Shown here: positions 31,478-43,215 of the stretch, in pieces | Layout: each line of letters opens with the position of its first letter | Numbering within the stretch: the stretch's first letter is position 1 | Source: Lutjanus erythropterus | Lineage: Eukaryota; Chordata; Actinopteri; Lutjaniformes; Lutjanidae | Assembly (NCBI GenBank): GCA_020091685.1 | Contig: CM034607.1 | Coordinates: forward strand, 11,603,884 to 11,667,883 | Direction of reading: 5' to 3' | Length of the DNA: 64,000 nucleotides | The notes under the pieces: generated by a model | Seen by the model: the letters and a program-made list of their open reading frames with translations, nothing else | Databases searched by the model: none | What the model was told of the DNA's origin: nothing | Made by a program: the position numbers and the translations under genes

Positions 31478-34400
31478 TCACCCACACACTCTGGTTGCTG
31501 TAAGTAAAAGTAAACAGACTGGAACTGGATCTTCGTGTTGGTTTTCTTCCAGTACAGGGATAACAACCAAGATTACATCCCAAATGCGGTAATCATGTGT
31601 TTTATTGGACTGGCATTAATTGCTGTTGCTGTAATCACATCGTCTATTAACCACGCTCTCCACTAACTATATAATGAATCACGGGCACAAAGCCTCTTTA
31701 TAATGCACACGAGCATTTCCCGTCATTTCTAGATTTGATTAAATTGAGATGAAATCGCTCAGTGAGAGCCAGAATCGAGCCGCTCGGCTGGATGGGATTC
31801 ACTGAGCTCCTGTGAGTGTGTCTGCGCTCGTGTTTGCCGGCTTTCACACAGAGATGAGAGATAGGGGACAGATGCTGGGATAATCATTAAATAGAGCGTG
31901 GCCTGTTTGCCTTGATTGGCTGAATGAGAGCTGCCACCCAGGAAGCTCACCCACAGCCAGCCGTGTCATTGGTGTAGCCGTGACGACGGGCCTCTTCGAG
32001 TCAACATCCCACCGTGGACAGATTTTAGACAGCCGTGGCACCTGGGTGGACGGGGCCACCTCCAGGATTGAGGCACACTTTATCCAGAAGCGCACAAAAG
32101 TTAACAATGTGTCTCCTAGCAGTATCATGGGAAAAGCCCACCCAGACTTCTTAAGTTTAGAAACAGTTTTCTTAAAGGGGAAGTATTGTGCTAATTTCCA
32201 GCTCTATATTTTTATTCTGGGACTTCACTATAACGGCTTTGTATGATTCACAAAAACATCCATATTTATTTATTGTGACTCAGCGGATGTAGACTGTGGG
32301 TATAAGCCTGCCACTGGGCTCCTGTTTCAGGCAACATATGCTATACCTGCTATCTCCTTTGTCAAGGTTGCTGTTCTTACGGGAAACAACAACAAACCTC
32401 TGAGCTAGCACCCTACACAGTGAAAATGGGAAGTCAGCACCTGGTCGCCAATGGTACAAACATAAGCAATCTAGCAGCTGTTAGCTAGATTTAGCTTTTA
32501 TGATTGGTTGAAAGAATTACAAACACGGCACCACAACAACACCACGAGGGTGAAGTGTTGGGTGCCAGACCTCACTAATTACTGTACAAAGGCACAAATT
32601 TATGGAATGACTTTGTTGAATCTGAATTATATTTTATGGAGGAAATATTTTTATGTTTTCACTGCGATGTCCTCCAGCTGCTCTGCTGCAACTTTTGGCT
32701 ATTTTCAGGTCTTCTGTTGTTAGCCTCTATTTTAGCTGGCTAGCTAGCTCATAGATAGGTCTAGCTATGTGAGACTACAGAACCCAGTGCCTCCAAGCAC
32801 TGTCATAACACAAAACGTTACAGTTTGATGAATATTTTCTGTTTTTCTCTCTGGTGTCCTGGGGTTTTAAAGCTCTACCTGTTGTTAGCTTCTTTAGCTA
32901 AACACTAACTGCTAGTTAGCTAAGTCATGCAGCTGTTGACTGCCTGGACTGCATGGCCCACTAGAAGTAGCTGTCAGCTAACTAGCAAGGATACCTGTCC
33001 ATCAGAAAATCACAGTTGAGCAGCTGCAGGACAGCAAAGGGGAAAAAACATAGAATGTATAACTCTGAAAGAGCCCTTCCTGTGAGACATACTGAACGTG
33101 AACATAGTCCTTAGCAGAATGATCTAATTAAGACAGTCCGGTGGGTGGACATGCTGTTCATCATGTAATGGACTTGATGTTAACTTAACATCGAATGTAG
33201 AAAAAAAAATGTTGGAAACACTGCATTGAGAACAGACTGAAAACTGAGCTTTTTGTTTATGTTGAATATGAACATCCTACACTGTGACATTACATGAATG
33301 ACAACTATAAGGAAAAGCATAATATGCTTTCATTTTCCTTTAACTATATCCAAAAAGTGAGCAGAATTTCAGTTTGGTTCTAAAATTTTTATAACGTGTG
33401 AGAAAAGCAAGACACAAGACGGAGAGAGTGAGAGAGAGATGGATATTTTTTGCAGTGTGCCGTACTCGCATGTGTGTGTCCCTGTGTATGAAAAGACAGC
33501 AAAGTGAGCAGCGCCGCTCTGCCTGGAGGAGTAAATTAAACCATGTTCTGTTTATTATGAAGTCTTTGGCTTTGGAGCAGGCTGCTGGCTAGGAGCTGTC
33601 AGTCACAGTGACACGCACGCACACGCCCCAATGTGTGGTTGCGTGTGCACGTTAAAACGGCACCCGTGTGCAGACAGACAACTAAAATGATAGAGAGGTA
33701 GAGAAGATGCAGCCAAATGCTGGCTGTCTCTTTCCTTAATTTCCTTCCCTCCATCCACCTCTACACATATCTCCCTCTCCTTTCAGTCTCTCCTTCTGAC
33801 CTACTTCTATCCATCCTCCAGTCATGTCGCTTCCTCCCTACGCTCTCCTTCTTTCTTTGTTTTCTCTTCTCTTATTTTTTCAACCTGTCAGTCCGTCTGG
33901 CTCTGTGCCTGTCGACACTTCTCTGTGTTGAGCTAATTGCAAAGTTTCCTTCCACTTTTCACCTCTTGGTCTCTACTGATCTCTCATCTGCTAGTGTTCT
34001 CTCTTTTTCATTTCTTGTTAGATAACTGACCATTCTTAAGTCCTGCCCCTTTAGGAACCTTGGCCAACTTTCTTCTTCTGTTTCCTGAACTCAGATATGA
34101 TATGTGTTATGCTAGACTATGTAGAAAAGAAAACCAGATTTTGAAGATGTTTAAAAGATTCTGATGGGGCAAAAGCGACATATAATCAAATCTTAAGTTA
34201 GCAAGTGTTTTTTTAATTACCTAAGTAGTAGCTAGATGTCTGTAAAACTGCTAAAAGTACACATTAAACTGCAAACAAGGTCAGTTTCCATTATGAAGTT
34301 TTGATCCATAGAGGTTTTATATTTGTAAAACTTTCCTTCAGCCAAAACAAGCCATTTAAAAATCTGTGATGTCTCCACAATGTGAAAATCTATGGGCCGA

Positions 34401-35709
34401 GCAAGAACTTGTGGAACACTACTGCGTATATTCAGTGGGCCATAAAACCAAGAAGTAATCCCGAAAGCTAGAAATCTTTTTCGGCTCATGCACCAGGCAA
34501 GCAACTCTCATTGGACTGAATGGGTGCCATCTTTCTATTCACTATCTAGTTCATTATAACATAACTACATGTTTTGTACTGTTACAAAACACTAGCTAGC
34601 TAGCTATTCTACACCAATTGTTAGCTAGCTAGTTAGTCTAGCTAGTCTGATAGCTAATGTTAGCAAAACACTATAACTAGCTACCTAATCTACAGAAATC
34701 TAGAGATAGTTAAGATAGTTAGTTAGCATTTTGCTAACATTAGCTAACTTGAGATGTGACTATATACAGTGTGTTGTTTTTACAGATACTCCAACAACAT
34801 CTTTTAGCGATCTTCAAAACTTGTTTTTTCTTTTCAACATAGACTAGAACGGAGCATATGTAATAACAGGAAACAAGAAAGGAGAAAGCTGACCGAGGTT
34901 CTGCTGGGTACTAAGCTTGCTCAGCCCTTCAGAAGGGTCAGTTGAGGTATTCCAAATTAAAATCAAATTAAAATCTTAACGCACCGCCACTGTTTGATTT
35001 TACCCTAGCTACATCCCTCCCTTCTGTACTCCATGTCTTTCTGTTTTCTCTCTATATTTACATTCCTCTTTGGACGACTTCCCCCTCTTCTCTCTGTGTA
35101 GGCAGAAATATTCAGTAGTTGCTCAGTAGGGAGTTGGAGCTGTACAACATGCTGTCATTGTTTAACACTGCTTGGCATCAACGTGATTGTTACAGAGGCT
35201 TCAGTCTGGAGCTGTTTCATTTTAAATATTCATGCGATCATGCCAGCTGCTCTGACCCACTTTGCTAACAGCTGAGTCTGCCTGCTTTCTGCCATCGCTC
35301 TGAGTTGTGGGTCAAAGGGTGTTTCACTGTAAATTCAACAGCTGAAATACCAGAGAACATACACATATTTTGATATCATTTTACTCACTCAGAGGAATTG
35401 TTTTTGTCAGTCTGGAAGCAGGAGAACTTAAAAATGTCATAATGAAGCTTGCTGGATAGATGCACCTTGAGCCCAGGACGTTTAATTAGTTTTAGGTGGC
35501 AAGTAAAAAATCCCACTATGAGAAAATTGCTCATTTTTACCAATAAAGACCTCTGCATCTAAATCCTCTGAAGCAATCAATTTACTGTAAATTTCAGTGT
35601 TAATACAATCAGAGAGGCTTACATCTCTAAGTTCAAAACAACAAAAGAGCACAAGAGCCCAAAAAGAGAAGGCTGTAATTTCAGACATAAATTATAGGAA
35701 TCAGCAGTT
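31478..35709. other. Non-coding, intron or upstream of dlgap3
   Basis: No coding exon recognised. Contains TAGCTA-rich diverged repeats (32460-33010, 34578-34760), a repeat start at about 32175 (TTAAAGGGGAAGTATTGTGC) and a pyrimidine-rich tract at 33720-33990. The AT-rich, non-repetitive block 31590-31760 could be a conserved non-coding element. Confidence 0.5.
34578..34760. repeat. TAGCTA-rich palindromic repeat
   Basis: Runs of CTAGCTAGCTAG, and an inverted pair GATAGCTAATGTTAGCAAAA / TTTTGCTAACATTAGCTAAC separated by about 50 bp. Confidence 0.65.
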
Positions 35710-36315
35710 CGTAGGAAACATGGTGTTGCCTTTTACAAATTATGGATTTCTCTGGGTTTAACCATTGTTGAACATATTTAGGGCAATGTCAGTGCAACTC
35801 AATCAAATATGTGACATGTCTAGTGATTTTAAACATTTTAATGGGGCAGTTACATTATTTTACATTTTTGGTTGTGGCCACTCTCATCATCACTGTACGG
35901 TAAACATGAAACTACAGTTGGCAGCTGGTTAGCTTAACTTAGCTTAAAGATGGGGGGAAAAGGTATCCAGGCTCTGTCCTTAAGTACCATAACAAAATCC
36001 ACCTATAAGCGACTTTAAAGCAGACATAAACCAAAGCATAAAAAAAAGATGTTTTGTTATGTTCTAACTTCCTATAGTCTTGTTAATAGATGACCAGCAG
36101 AGACTCCAGTAAGTTACTGCGCTATACCAAACCAGTAACATTGGCTTTTAAACCCTGTTTAAATTACTACATGCCTTTTTAACACTTTGGTTTTTGTTTG
36201 GATGCTAAGCGGTAAGTTAAGCAAACTGCCTGCTAGTGGTTGTTTCAGATTTAGCACACAGATGTGGCATCAAGCTTCTCAACTGACTCTCAGCAAGAAA
36301 GCAAATAAGTGCATC
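35710..36315. repeat. Percomorph-type dispersed repeat, two adjoining parts
   Basis: 35738-35860 partly matches 940-1060 (AAATTATGGATTTCTCT, then TTTTAAACATTTTAATGG). From about 35880 to 36310 the text GCTGGTTAGCTTAACTTAGC, GGTATCCAGGCTCTGTCC, CAACTGACTCTCAGCAAG belongs to a family also seen inverted at 11600-11960 and partly at 60770-61065. Confidence 0.55.
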
Positions 36316-36324
36316 TATCTAGCC

Positions 36325-36596
36325 ACTGTTAAACAACCACAATTGAAAATGTATCTGGCCTAACTAAGAGAGAAATCATGTTTAAGGATAAGGCAATAAT
36401 TAATTATTTTCACCAACTTCCTTCTTCACTCTTATTTGTATCCTACATATCCTGTCTTTTCAAGCAAGTTATAGCAACTAGCAGTGAGCAGGAAATGCAC
36501 TGTTACCTCAAACAAATTATGGTCAACAAAATATATAATAACAACAAGTTGTTTTAGACATTTTAATGTGGCAATGTTACATATTATAGCTTTAAT
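36325..36596. repeat. Dispersed repeat copy matching 735-1080
   Basis: Contains TGTTAAACAACCACAATTG, GAAAATGTATCTGGCC, CAAATTATGG, TTTTAATGTGGCAATG and TTACATATTATAGCTTTAAT in the same order as the copy near the window start. Confidence 0.6.
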
Positions 36597-38749
36597 ATAT
36601 ATATATGACATGTCATGAATTACTACTTAAAATAGGGTTTATCTTGGTACTAGAATGGGAGACAATAGCAGACAATCATTTGGCCAAGGCAGTCACTGTC
36701 TTGGCTTTTATTGAAATGGGGTAACACTGTGAGGCAGTGGGTATTGTCTGCCTGAATACAGGCTTTGTTTGACAGCAGATACAATGAACGAAGCTACAGC
36801 ATGGTCAGGGGCAGATATGTTGACTCATTTGAGAGAACAAGAAGGTGAACTGCACAGAGCCCTTATAGAATTGTAGTCAAACAATGAGAAAGTTTTTCAT
36901 TAGTCTGGTATCTGCCCATATGTGCCAGTACAGTAGACTTCAAATAAGCTATTAACCAGTGCAGCTCTGCACACCCATAATGGAGAACGGGACAGACAAT
37001 AGTGAAGTGTATAAATATGGGAATGGAAACAATAGAGGATTGGCTCAGCTGTGTGCTGGCGTGCACCTCCTTCTTCGCCAGCCAGAGAGACATGCATGCT
37101 GGGAAACTGGCAGAAGGGCTGATTTGCTCTTCTCAGCTTTTAGCCATGAATGATCTATTTTCATTTTTCCACTGCCTTGTCTCATATGCACGCACACACA
37201 CACACACACACACACTTCTCTGTCAGCCGGGTGACTGCCGTAGCTAACTCATCAGGACCCAGAAAGAATCAAGGATGATGGGAAAGATGGAACATTTCAA
37301 GGGTGACCCACGGAAGAGGACCCGGAAAATATGACGGCGGCGCTGGGTTGGGCGGCTGCAGCTTGTCAGCTCTGTGAATATGGAGTGAGGGGCCGATGTA
37401 AAAAAGTGGACAGAAACATATTTCTACTCAAGTGGAAGTATAAATACTCCAGCCCTCTTGTTACATCTTTTACATCTTTGTTGTCTTGTTATGTCATTTT
37501 CGTCTGTCGTGCGTGATATGCACTGATGGATACACCAAGGAATCATCTTTTGTGGCAGCCCATTAAGGTTGAAATTGGTCTTCATGTTGGTAGGGCAGCA
37601 CACAATAATGCAAAAATAAAAATAACTGATAATTCCCTCCAAATGCATTAACACTAAAGTAAGCCTGTTTTGAAAATGTAAGGAGCAGAGAGAAAATTGA
37701 AATGTCAGGAATAAAAGTAAAAAGCCACAAGTCTGGTTTTACAAAAACAGACAAAGGCCCATGCTGGACTGGTAGATGTTTTCATTTCTACTTTGAAAGA
37801 AAATGCAGTTGCAGACTTTAGGTGGGAATTGGCAGGAGGAATTAGCAAGATAGGTGTGCTGCAACCTTCTGCTTACATGTAAATACATGTATTTACATGT
37901 ACACTCTGGACATGAAAATAGGTGCTGACAATGGACCAGTGCTTGAGATGCCTGTGAGGGGCAGAGAAGAGTGGGAGAGGACGAAACCATAATGGCAATG
38001 TGGCAAGAAAAGCAGAGAGGAAATGCCGAAGTGGGAGTGGGAAGCCGAGAGAGTGTGAGCACAAGTGTGTGAGAGAGGGATGATGGCCACAGCACAGGGG
38101 AAATACGCTCCCATCATGAGGGCAAAATTGAAGAGTGCCTGGGGGGCAATTCCTCTATCTTGCTCTCCTCGTCTCCTCCTCTTGCCCTGTTTTCCATCTC
38201 TCATCCTTCCCATACAACATTCTCTTGCACCACCTGCTTTTTTCCTTCCACTTCTCCTCCTCCTCCTACGATATCTTCCATTCTTTCACTTTCACTCCTC
38301 CTCTCACAACATGTTAAGAGAACAGGGTTTTTATATTTGTTAGTTAAAGGAGTCAAAAGAACTTTTTTTTAATAACACATATAATCTAATTTAACACCAG
38401 TGTCATAAAGTATGAACCTTAATGAAAAACCAGTAGAGACAATGTATAAGTATCTATTGGCACATTTTTTCAGGACTTCTCAACAGTAAAATATAAAAAT
38501 AATTCCTAATGATATAATTAAATTAACACAACTTGGATCTGACAAGCAGCAAAAAAAATATGGTTTAATTCTTTGTAAGTCTTTGGTAGCTCTTATCATG
38601 CTGCTGTTTGTTCAAGTTTGATTTTAATTAGTAATTTGATGCAATCAAAAGGGGGCTTCACGTCAGATTAACAGGCAAGATTAACATGGCCTATTGCAGG
38701 CAAGAAAAAATAGTTACAACATTTGTAATTGAAAGACTTTGTAACATCT
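36597..38749. other. Non-coding, with microsatellite and pyrimidine tract
   Basis: No coding exon recognised. Includes the repeat at 37085-37245, (CA)n at 37190-37215 and a pyrimidine-rich tract at 38150-38300. Confidence 0.5.
37085..37245. repeat. Repeat pair member with (CA)n, matches 42865-43030
   Basis: GGGAAACTGGCAGAAGGGC, CATGAATGATCTATTTTCAT, (CA)n and CTTCTCTGTCAGCCGGGTGA recur in the same order at 42874-43027. Confidence 0.75.
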
Positions 38750-39347
38750 TAAAGGGACATGTCACCCAAAAATCAAAAATACCCCAGGCCTGTAGTGCTT
38801 TTTATTCATCTAGATATTTTTGGCGTGAATTGCAGAATTTTGGAGTTATTGGCTGTAGAGATGTCTGCCTTCTCTCCAGTATAGTGGAACTAAATGCAAC
38901 TTGGCTTGTGGTGCTTAAAGCATCAAAAAAATACATTTGAAAAATCCAAAACCAGTGTCTCTTTCAAAAAAATCTTGATCCTGATACTCCAGATAACTTG
39001 TTGTAATCAGTTACATGTGGGAACTACTTTCTTTCTGTAGTAGAATCTACTGGAAATATTTTGTTTTCTAATACATAGAAAGCAGTTCCTGAAAGTGCTC
39101 ACAGCAAGGTATGAAGGTAATTTTGAGTAACGGAATCGTGATTTCTGGAAAGAGACACTGGTTTCAAATTTTTTAAAATATTCTTTGCACACTGAGCACA
39201 ACAAGCACAGAGGCATTTAGTAACTTTATATTGGAAAGGTGGCAGACATCTTTACAGCCAAAATATCCAAACCTCTGCAACTCACACCTAGCCTAGATGG
39301 ATAAATAGCACTGCAGGCAGGCTTTTTGATTTGGAACTGTCCCTTTA
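38750..39347. mobile_element. Foldback MITE, about 600 bp, almost wholly palindromic
   Basis: TA-flanked. Left arm AAAGGGACATGTCACCC, AGTGCTTTTTATTCATCTAG, GGCTGTAGAGATGTCTGCC pairs with right arm GGCAGACATCTTTACAGCC, GATGGATAAATAGCACTGCA, GGAACTGTCCCTTTA. The inner part continues the palindrome (CCAGTGTCTCTTTC / GAAAGAGACACTGG). No transposase. Confidence 0.88.
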
Positions 39348-42049
39348 ATGCCTATTTTGAGGAAACTTAATTTCTTTTTAAGACTTTTCAAGACCTGCAA
39401 GCACCTTGTTACAGTAAAAAATACTTTAACTGGAGACAGGAGGCAAAGTCTCCAGTCTCAGAATCACTTTATACACCAAACCATCAACACCTTCCTCCTC
39501 TCTTCCCTAAGAGGTTTTGTGGCTCACCAACAACTTCCCACTATTTCCATCTGTGCCTCTTGGACATAATAGGTGTAATTTAACAGCACAAGAGGTCACT
39601 TGTCAGCAGAGTGTAAACATAGGTCACTTTACAGCAAGTGTTTTATCAAATGCCCACTGGTGTCATCTTGAAAATGTAGGTTTTCAGTGTTTGTGCAAAT
39701 GTAGAGGAGACCAGGGAGTGTTGTGACACAGTTTAACCAATCAGAGAAGAGCTGCAGTGATTTCAACAATATTGTATTCTTCTATTTCCTGAGCTCACAG
39801 GAGAAAGAACGACAAATTGCGGATCTTCCAACCAAAAAAACGGATTTTCAAGTAAGAAAGTAATTTATAATAATAAATAATTAGTCAGTATTATTTTTGG
39901 CTGGTTTTCATGGTATTGTAGATATGAATGGTTTGACATACGTAACCTAAGCAGTTTCTCTAGTTTAATTTAATGCATCCATGCTTCCTTCGGCCCACAT
40001 GTTAAAAGAGTGTGCTATGTGTAAGGGCTGCTTGGGGGGGGGCACAGTTCTAACAGTTTATTAAAATGATTCGAATTCCCCAAAAAAAGTATTGGTCAAG
40101 TGTGTACATTCCAGTTCCATGCCTGCACTCCAGGGGCATCCATCTACATTTGCCACAACTGTGACAGTAATTGGACACATGGCATGTAAACAGACATACA
40201 TGTTAAGATTTACGGGAAATAAGCATATTTTGTCCCTCTAAATTGTTGACTTTATTTAAGGTCTTTTATAACTTGGCGCAAATTATTGTTACATCTATCT
40301 CCAGCTAGTGTTACAAGTCAAGCCGGTACAGGGGTAGGTCGTGACAATGGAACTCTGTGATTGAGTTGTAGACGACCAAGTAGACAAATCTTGGTACCAG
40401 GTATCAAAGTGAGAGATCTAGCATGAACAATCACTGGGTTACTGATACTCAAACAAAAGCGTTACTACCATCCCAGGTGTCCTCTGCATCTAAAGGTCTG
40501 CAGGGCACCTCTTAGGACTTACACCACTGTTTTGTTTAAGCTTCATGCGTATTGGCACTCGATTTCAAAAGAAAATACATTTGCATGGAGATGCAGAGCA
40601 AACAAATCATGTTTGACCAAGGATATGAAGAAGAAGAAGAAGAAGACTGAATGGGCCTGATTTTCAGAGTTTTTGTGTGTTTCCTAAACTGACTGAAGGA
40701 ATTTTCTCTTTCAATTCTCTCCTCACTTGCCATGCAATCCACCATATATAAAATGAAATCACTTAAAAATGTCTGACAGCCATTAATCCCTTTGATTTCC
40801 TCGAGCATGATGGAGAAACACGTTTAGCATAAAGCTGTATGTTTACGCCAGTGAAAACAGCCTGAGAAGGCCTCTGACTGTGACTTAATGAGAAGGAAAA
40901 TACCAACACCACTTAGCAGAGAGCTGCTCGCTTGTAATTGGCCTGCATTTTCCCTCTCTACCTCGTATAACATGAGGGGACATTGGCGGGGATATTAGAT
41001 GGGGGTAAACAGAGATCAAAGCCAATGAGAGAATAGCATAACAGGCTCATTCATACAGTCGGTCATTAGACATTTAGGCCTTAACCTTCTGCAGGAGAGT
41101 GCTCATCGTCACACACACTCACACACACACACACACACACAGTCACATACTGCAATCACTCTTTTATAACACACACTGTGGCCCTCCTTCCTCTCTGCTT
41201 CTCATCTCCTCTCCCATTTCTTGCTTTTCTCATTCTCTCCCCCTCTTCTCACCTTTCCTCTTCTCTTTTTTGTGTGCTTCTTATTCCCTCTTTCCCTCTA
41301 CATTATCCTGTCGTCAGCCCTTACCTTGTCACTTCATAACTCTCTTTCCTTCTCTGCGTCTACCCCTCCTCATTCTCTTTCTTTCTCTCTCCGTCTCTCT
41401 AGTTGCTCGTGTTCTGTTGTATTACAAACTCTCCTGACAGAAAATCAAAGGTAGATGCAGAAACCACAGCTCAGAGGAGAATCAAGACACACATGCATGC
41501 ACTGTACAGACACACACGCACAAACACTGAATAGCAGCTCAGAGTTTTTCCCACTGTCATAAAGTTTGTTCACCTTAAAGTGCCACCGTCTCTGTTTTTC
41601 ACCTTCCTGTTCTATATGATACAATATGATTCAATATAATTTCTTGTCACTGTAGGGATATTCATCTTGGACTCAGATGCCGCACATGTATAGCAGTCCT
41701 TATATAAATACTATAAAAAAACAAAACAAAAACAAAACAACACAGGCAGAAACACAACTGTAGCAAATCACATCTGCATTCATCAGCAGATGAATCAACA
41801 TCAACAGCACTGCATAAAAATAATCTATACTGGCGGATATTTGTCTACAAAAAAACATTGTGGGTTTGAAGTGGTATGTATTTCTTTGGATACTGCTTTG
41901 AGACATAGATTGACTTATACTGTACTGCATGTTATAAGAATAAGAACACAGTTCATCCAATGTAATAATTTAATTTAAAGTTTTCTCAACTTCTCAACAC
42001 TAACTGATGTAAGCACATTAAGGTTATAATTCATTAGAATGTATTGAAT
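39348..42049. other. Non-coding, no recognised gene
   Basis: Contains (CA)n at 41110-41141 followed by a pyrimidine-rich tract to about 41400. An AAG run sits at 40627-40647. Nothing else recognised. Confidence 0.5.
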
Positions 42050-42185
42050 AAAATCTTGTTTTTGATACTATTTATGGTCAGCATTATTTTACAAACAGCC
42101 AATGTATTCAACCTCTCTTTACAGCAGTTAGTGGCGGAGTCCGCCATTCTCAGGATGGATTAAGATTGCCTATACCCACTGTAAC
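42050..42185. repeat. Dispersed repeat copy matching 193-312
   Basis: TCTTGTTTTTGATACTATT, then TTAGTGGCGGAGTCCGCCA and GGATGGATTAAGATTGCC align in order with the repeat near the left end of the window, same orientation. Confidence 0.55.
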
Positions 42186-42419
42186 TGGAACTGAAAAGAA
42201 AAAATGTTAATGATAAATATTTATCTCACTGATATCATCCCAAACTGTTTACTGTTTACTGTCATAACACTGTTTTAAATTACTGCTGATGTTAATTTAG
42301 CATTTCGCATTACAAGCATTCAACTGGCTAAACATGGCTTTCATTTTGATGCAGTCACAGGAAATGTGATGGATTTGTCAGTAAACTCAGACAATTTAAA
42401 TATTTGGACAGTGAGCTGT

Positions 42420-42560
42420 TAAATGAAACTTTAAAGGCAAACAGTGCAGGATTTTCACAAAACATAACTGCACTGACTCATACAAAAATAATCCATTTCA
42501 AACGTCACCCATGACCCATCAGAAGTGTGAGGCAGTGCCTGCACCCAGAAAAATCCCACC
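42420..42560. repeat. Repeat copy matching 43060-43215
   Basis: TTTAAAGGCAAACAGTGCAG, GATTTTC, AAAATAATCC, CCCATCAGAAGTGTG and CCCTCTGCCTGTG recur in order about 640 bp downstream. Confidence 0.65.
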
Positions 42561-42864
42561 CCTCTGCCTGTGCCTGCTCCTCTGCTCATTGTTATGCTGT
42601 GCTTGGAGTGCTTTACCAACCCAAAACATCAGTATCGACATCCTGGGAATGACACTCAATCTTTCTGGTGCATTTACAAACAGCAACTGACAAATCTTAC
42701 CTTATTTTACCTACAAACATTGGATGTTTTGTCAATATATTTATTGGGTAGGACTTTCTTTGTGAAAAACAATCATCTGCTATATAAGCAATGAGCCAGC
42801 ATGGTTGAAGAGAAAAAGGACTGCTGCCTCCAAGGTCAAGAATGAACTTTCATTCTCAGCTATG

Positions 42865-42945
42865 CCAACATGCTTGTAAACTGGCAGAGGGAGTCTTCTC
42901 AGTTTCCTGCCATGAATGATCTATTTTCATTTTTTCATTCTGTCC

Positions 42946-43010
<65 letters not shown>

Positions 43011-43030
43011 CTCTTACTGCCAAGTGACAG
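42865..43030. repeat. Repeat pair member with long (CA)n, matches 37085-37245
   Basis: Contains GTAAACTGGCAGAGGGAG, CATGAATGATCTATTTTCAT, a (CA)n of about 60 bp at 42949-43008 and CTTCTCTTACTGCCAAGTGA. The CA tract is much longer than in the other copy. Confidence 0.75.
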
Positions 43031-43059
43031 TGTTCCTCTCAAATCGCCTACATGGACAA

Positions 43060-43215
43060 GAAGTCCTTAAAGGCATATTGCAGGATTTTCCGAAAAACAA
43101 ACAAACAAGAGCAATGTATAGACTAAAAAAATAATCCCTCTCAATCATCATTTATAACCCACTAGAAGTGTGTGGTGATATATATCTGCAGAGACCCTGC
43201 CCTCTGCCTGTGTTT
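43060..43215. repeat. Repeat copy matching 42420-42560
   Basis: TTAAAGGCATATTGCAGGAT, AAAATAATCC, CCCACTAGAAGTGTG and GCCCTCTGCCTGTG in the same order and orientation as the nearby copy. Confidence 0.65.
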
